Position numbers and translations under genes: made by a program. This document shows, piece by piece, positions 63,912 to 64,000 of a stretch of 64,000 nt of DNA. Position 1 is the stretch's first letter. Each line of letters opens with the position of its first letter. Origin of the DNA: Kitasatospora kifunensis. Its GTDB lineage: Bacteria > Actinomycetota > Actinomycetes > Streptomycetales > Streptomycetaceae. The stretch spans positions 496,001 to 560,000 of the forward strand of contig NZ_JACHJV010000001.1 in the NCBI RefSeq assembly GCF_014203855.1, read 5' to 3'. The notes below the pieces were generated by a model. That model saw only the letters and a list, made by a program, of their open reading frames with translations, did not search any database and was not told the origin of the DNA.

Positions 63912-64000
63912 GGCGCCGAGTTCAGCGGCTCCAGGCTTCTGAGGCACCGGGCTTGCCTCTGAGACAGCCTCCGCCCCGTCCGCGTCGCGCACCGAGCGCC
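63912..64000. other. Right edge, no feature seen
   Basis: The last 89 bp show no convincing start, stop or hairpin. Confidence 0.4.

Noticed and set aside
1..64000. tRNA, rRNA, IS or prophage genes
   Set aside because: None seen by eye: no cloverleaf-like sequence, no transposase or integrase motifs in any plausible frame. A tRNAscan or ISfinder search would be decisive.

Overview
The window is very GC-rich, actinomycete-type DNA with Streptomyces/Kitasatospora-like gene content. It has an AfsR-type SARP regulator, a MurT/GatD pair, a urease operon without ureE, a caa3-type CtaG, mycothiol-type enzymes, many GTG starts, and purine-rich ribosome binding sites. I see no rRNA, tRNA, CRISPR array, IS element or phage. 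This is consistent with an ordinary chromosomal segment that carries one biosynthetic cluster. The genus is an inference.

Layout. 0-7 kb: 3' part of a class II cholesterol oxidase, a two-component system, dodecin, a DUF4383 membrane protein, asparagine synthetase, and a 59-aa acidic protein. 7-11.5 kb: a structured intergenic region holding a candidate 30-codon gene with its own terminator, then a 1170-aa AfsR-like regulator that appears leaderless, and an RDD protein. 11.5-19.2 kb: a VOC protein and an HxlR regulator (divergent), a phosphodiesterase, GNAT, a Cys/His-rich exported protein, a PLP decarboxylase, a membrane ACT-GNAT protein, and a TlpA-like lipoprotein. 19.4-25.6 kb: murT-gatD (GatD with an unusual Pro/Gln-rich front end), phosphofructokinase, a D-lactate-dehydrogenase-type enzyme, and ctaG. 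25.6-30.3 kb: ureABCFGD on the minus strand. 30.5-39.1 kb: a phosphoribosyltransferase, a type II thioesterase, a BrkB-type membrane protein, a decayed drug exporter next to its intact TetR regulator, a TMEM175-type channel, a YbjQ-like operon, and a secreted amidase-like protein.

39.1-54.5 kb is the centrepiece. It is a six-gene minus-strand operon with overlapping or abutting genes, resembling a PUFA / secondary-lipid synthase. One megasynthase reads (two nitronate-monooxygenase-like barrels)-KS-AT-ACP-KR. The second reads KS-AT-DH-phosphopantetheinyl transferase. A free ACP, an alpha/beta hydrolase, a glycosyltransferase and a SAM methyltransferase follow. The two synthases could build and reduce an acyl chain, and the tailoring genes suggest a glycosylated and methylated lipid. 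A strong inverted repeat sits just upstream of a TTGACA box in front of the operon.

55-64 kb: a TetR/DUF4345 divergent pair with a large palindrome, a GH18 chitinase, a C39-like secreted protease, and a MarR-controlled unit (MFS exporter, then a single-chain fusion of a DJ-1/PfpI domain to an aldehyde dehydrogenase, then a mycothiol-dependent-type enzyme). Many genes end in long, nearly perfect hairpins that look like bidirectional terminators.
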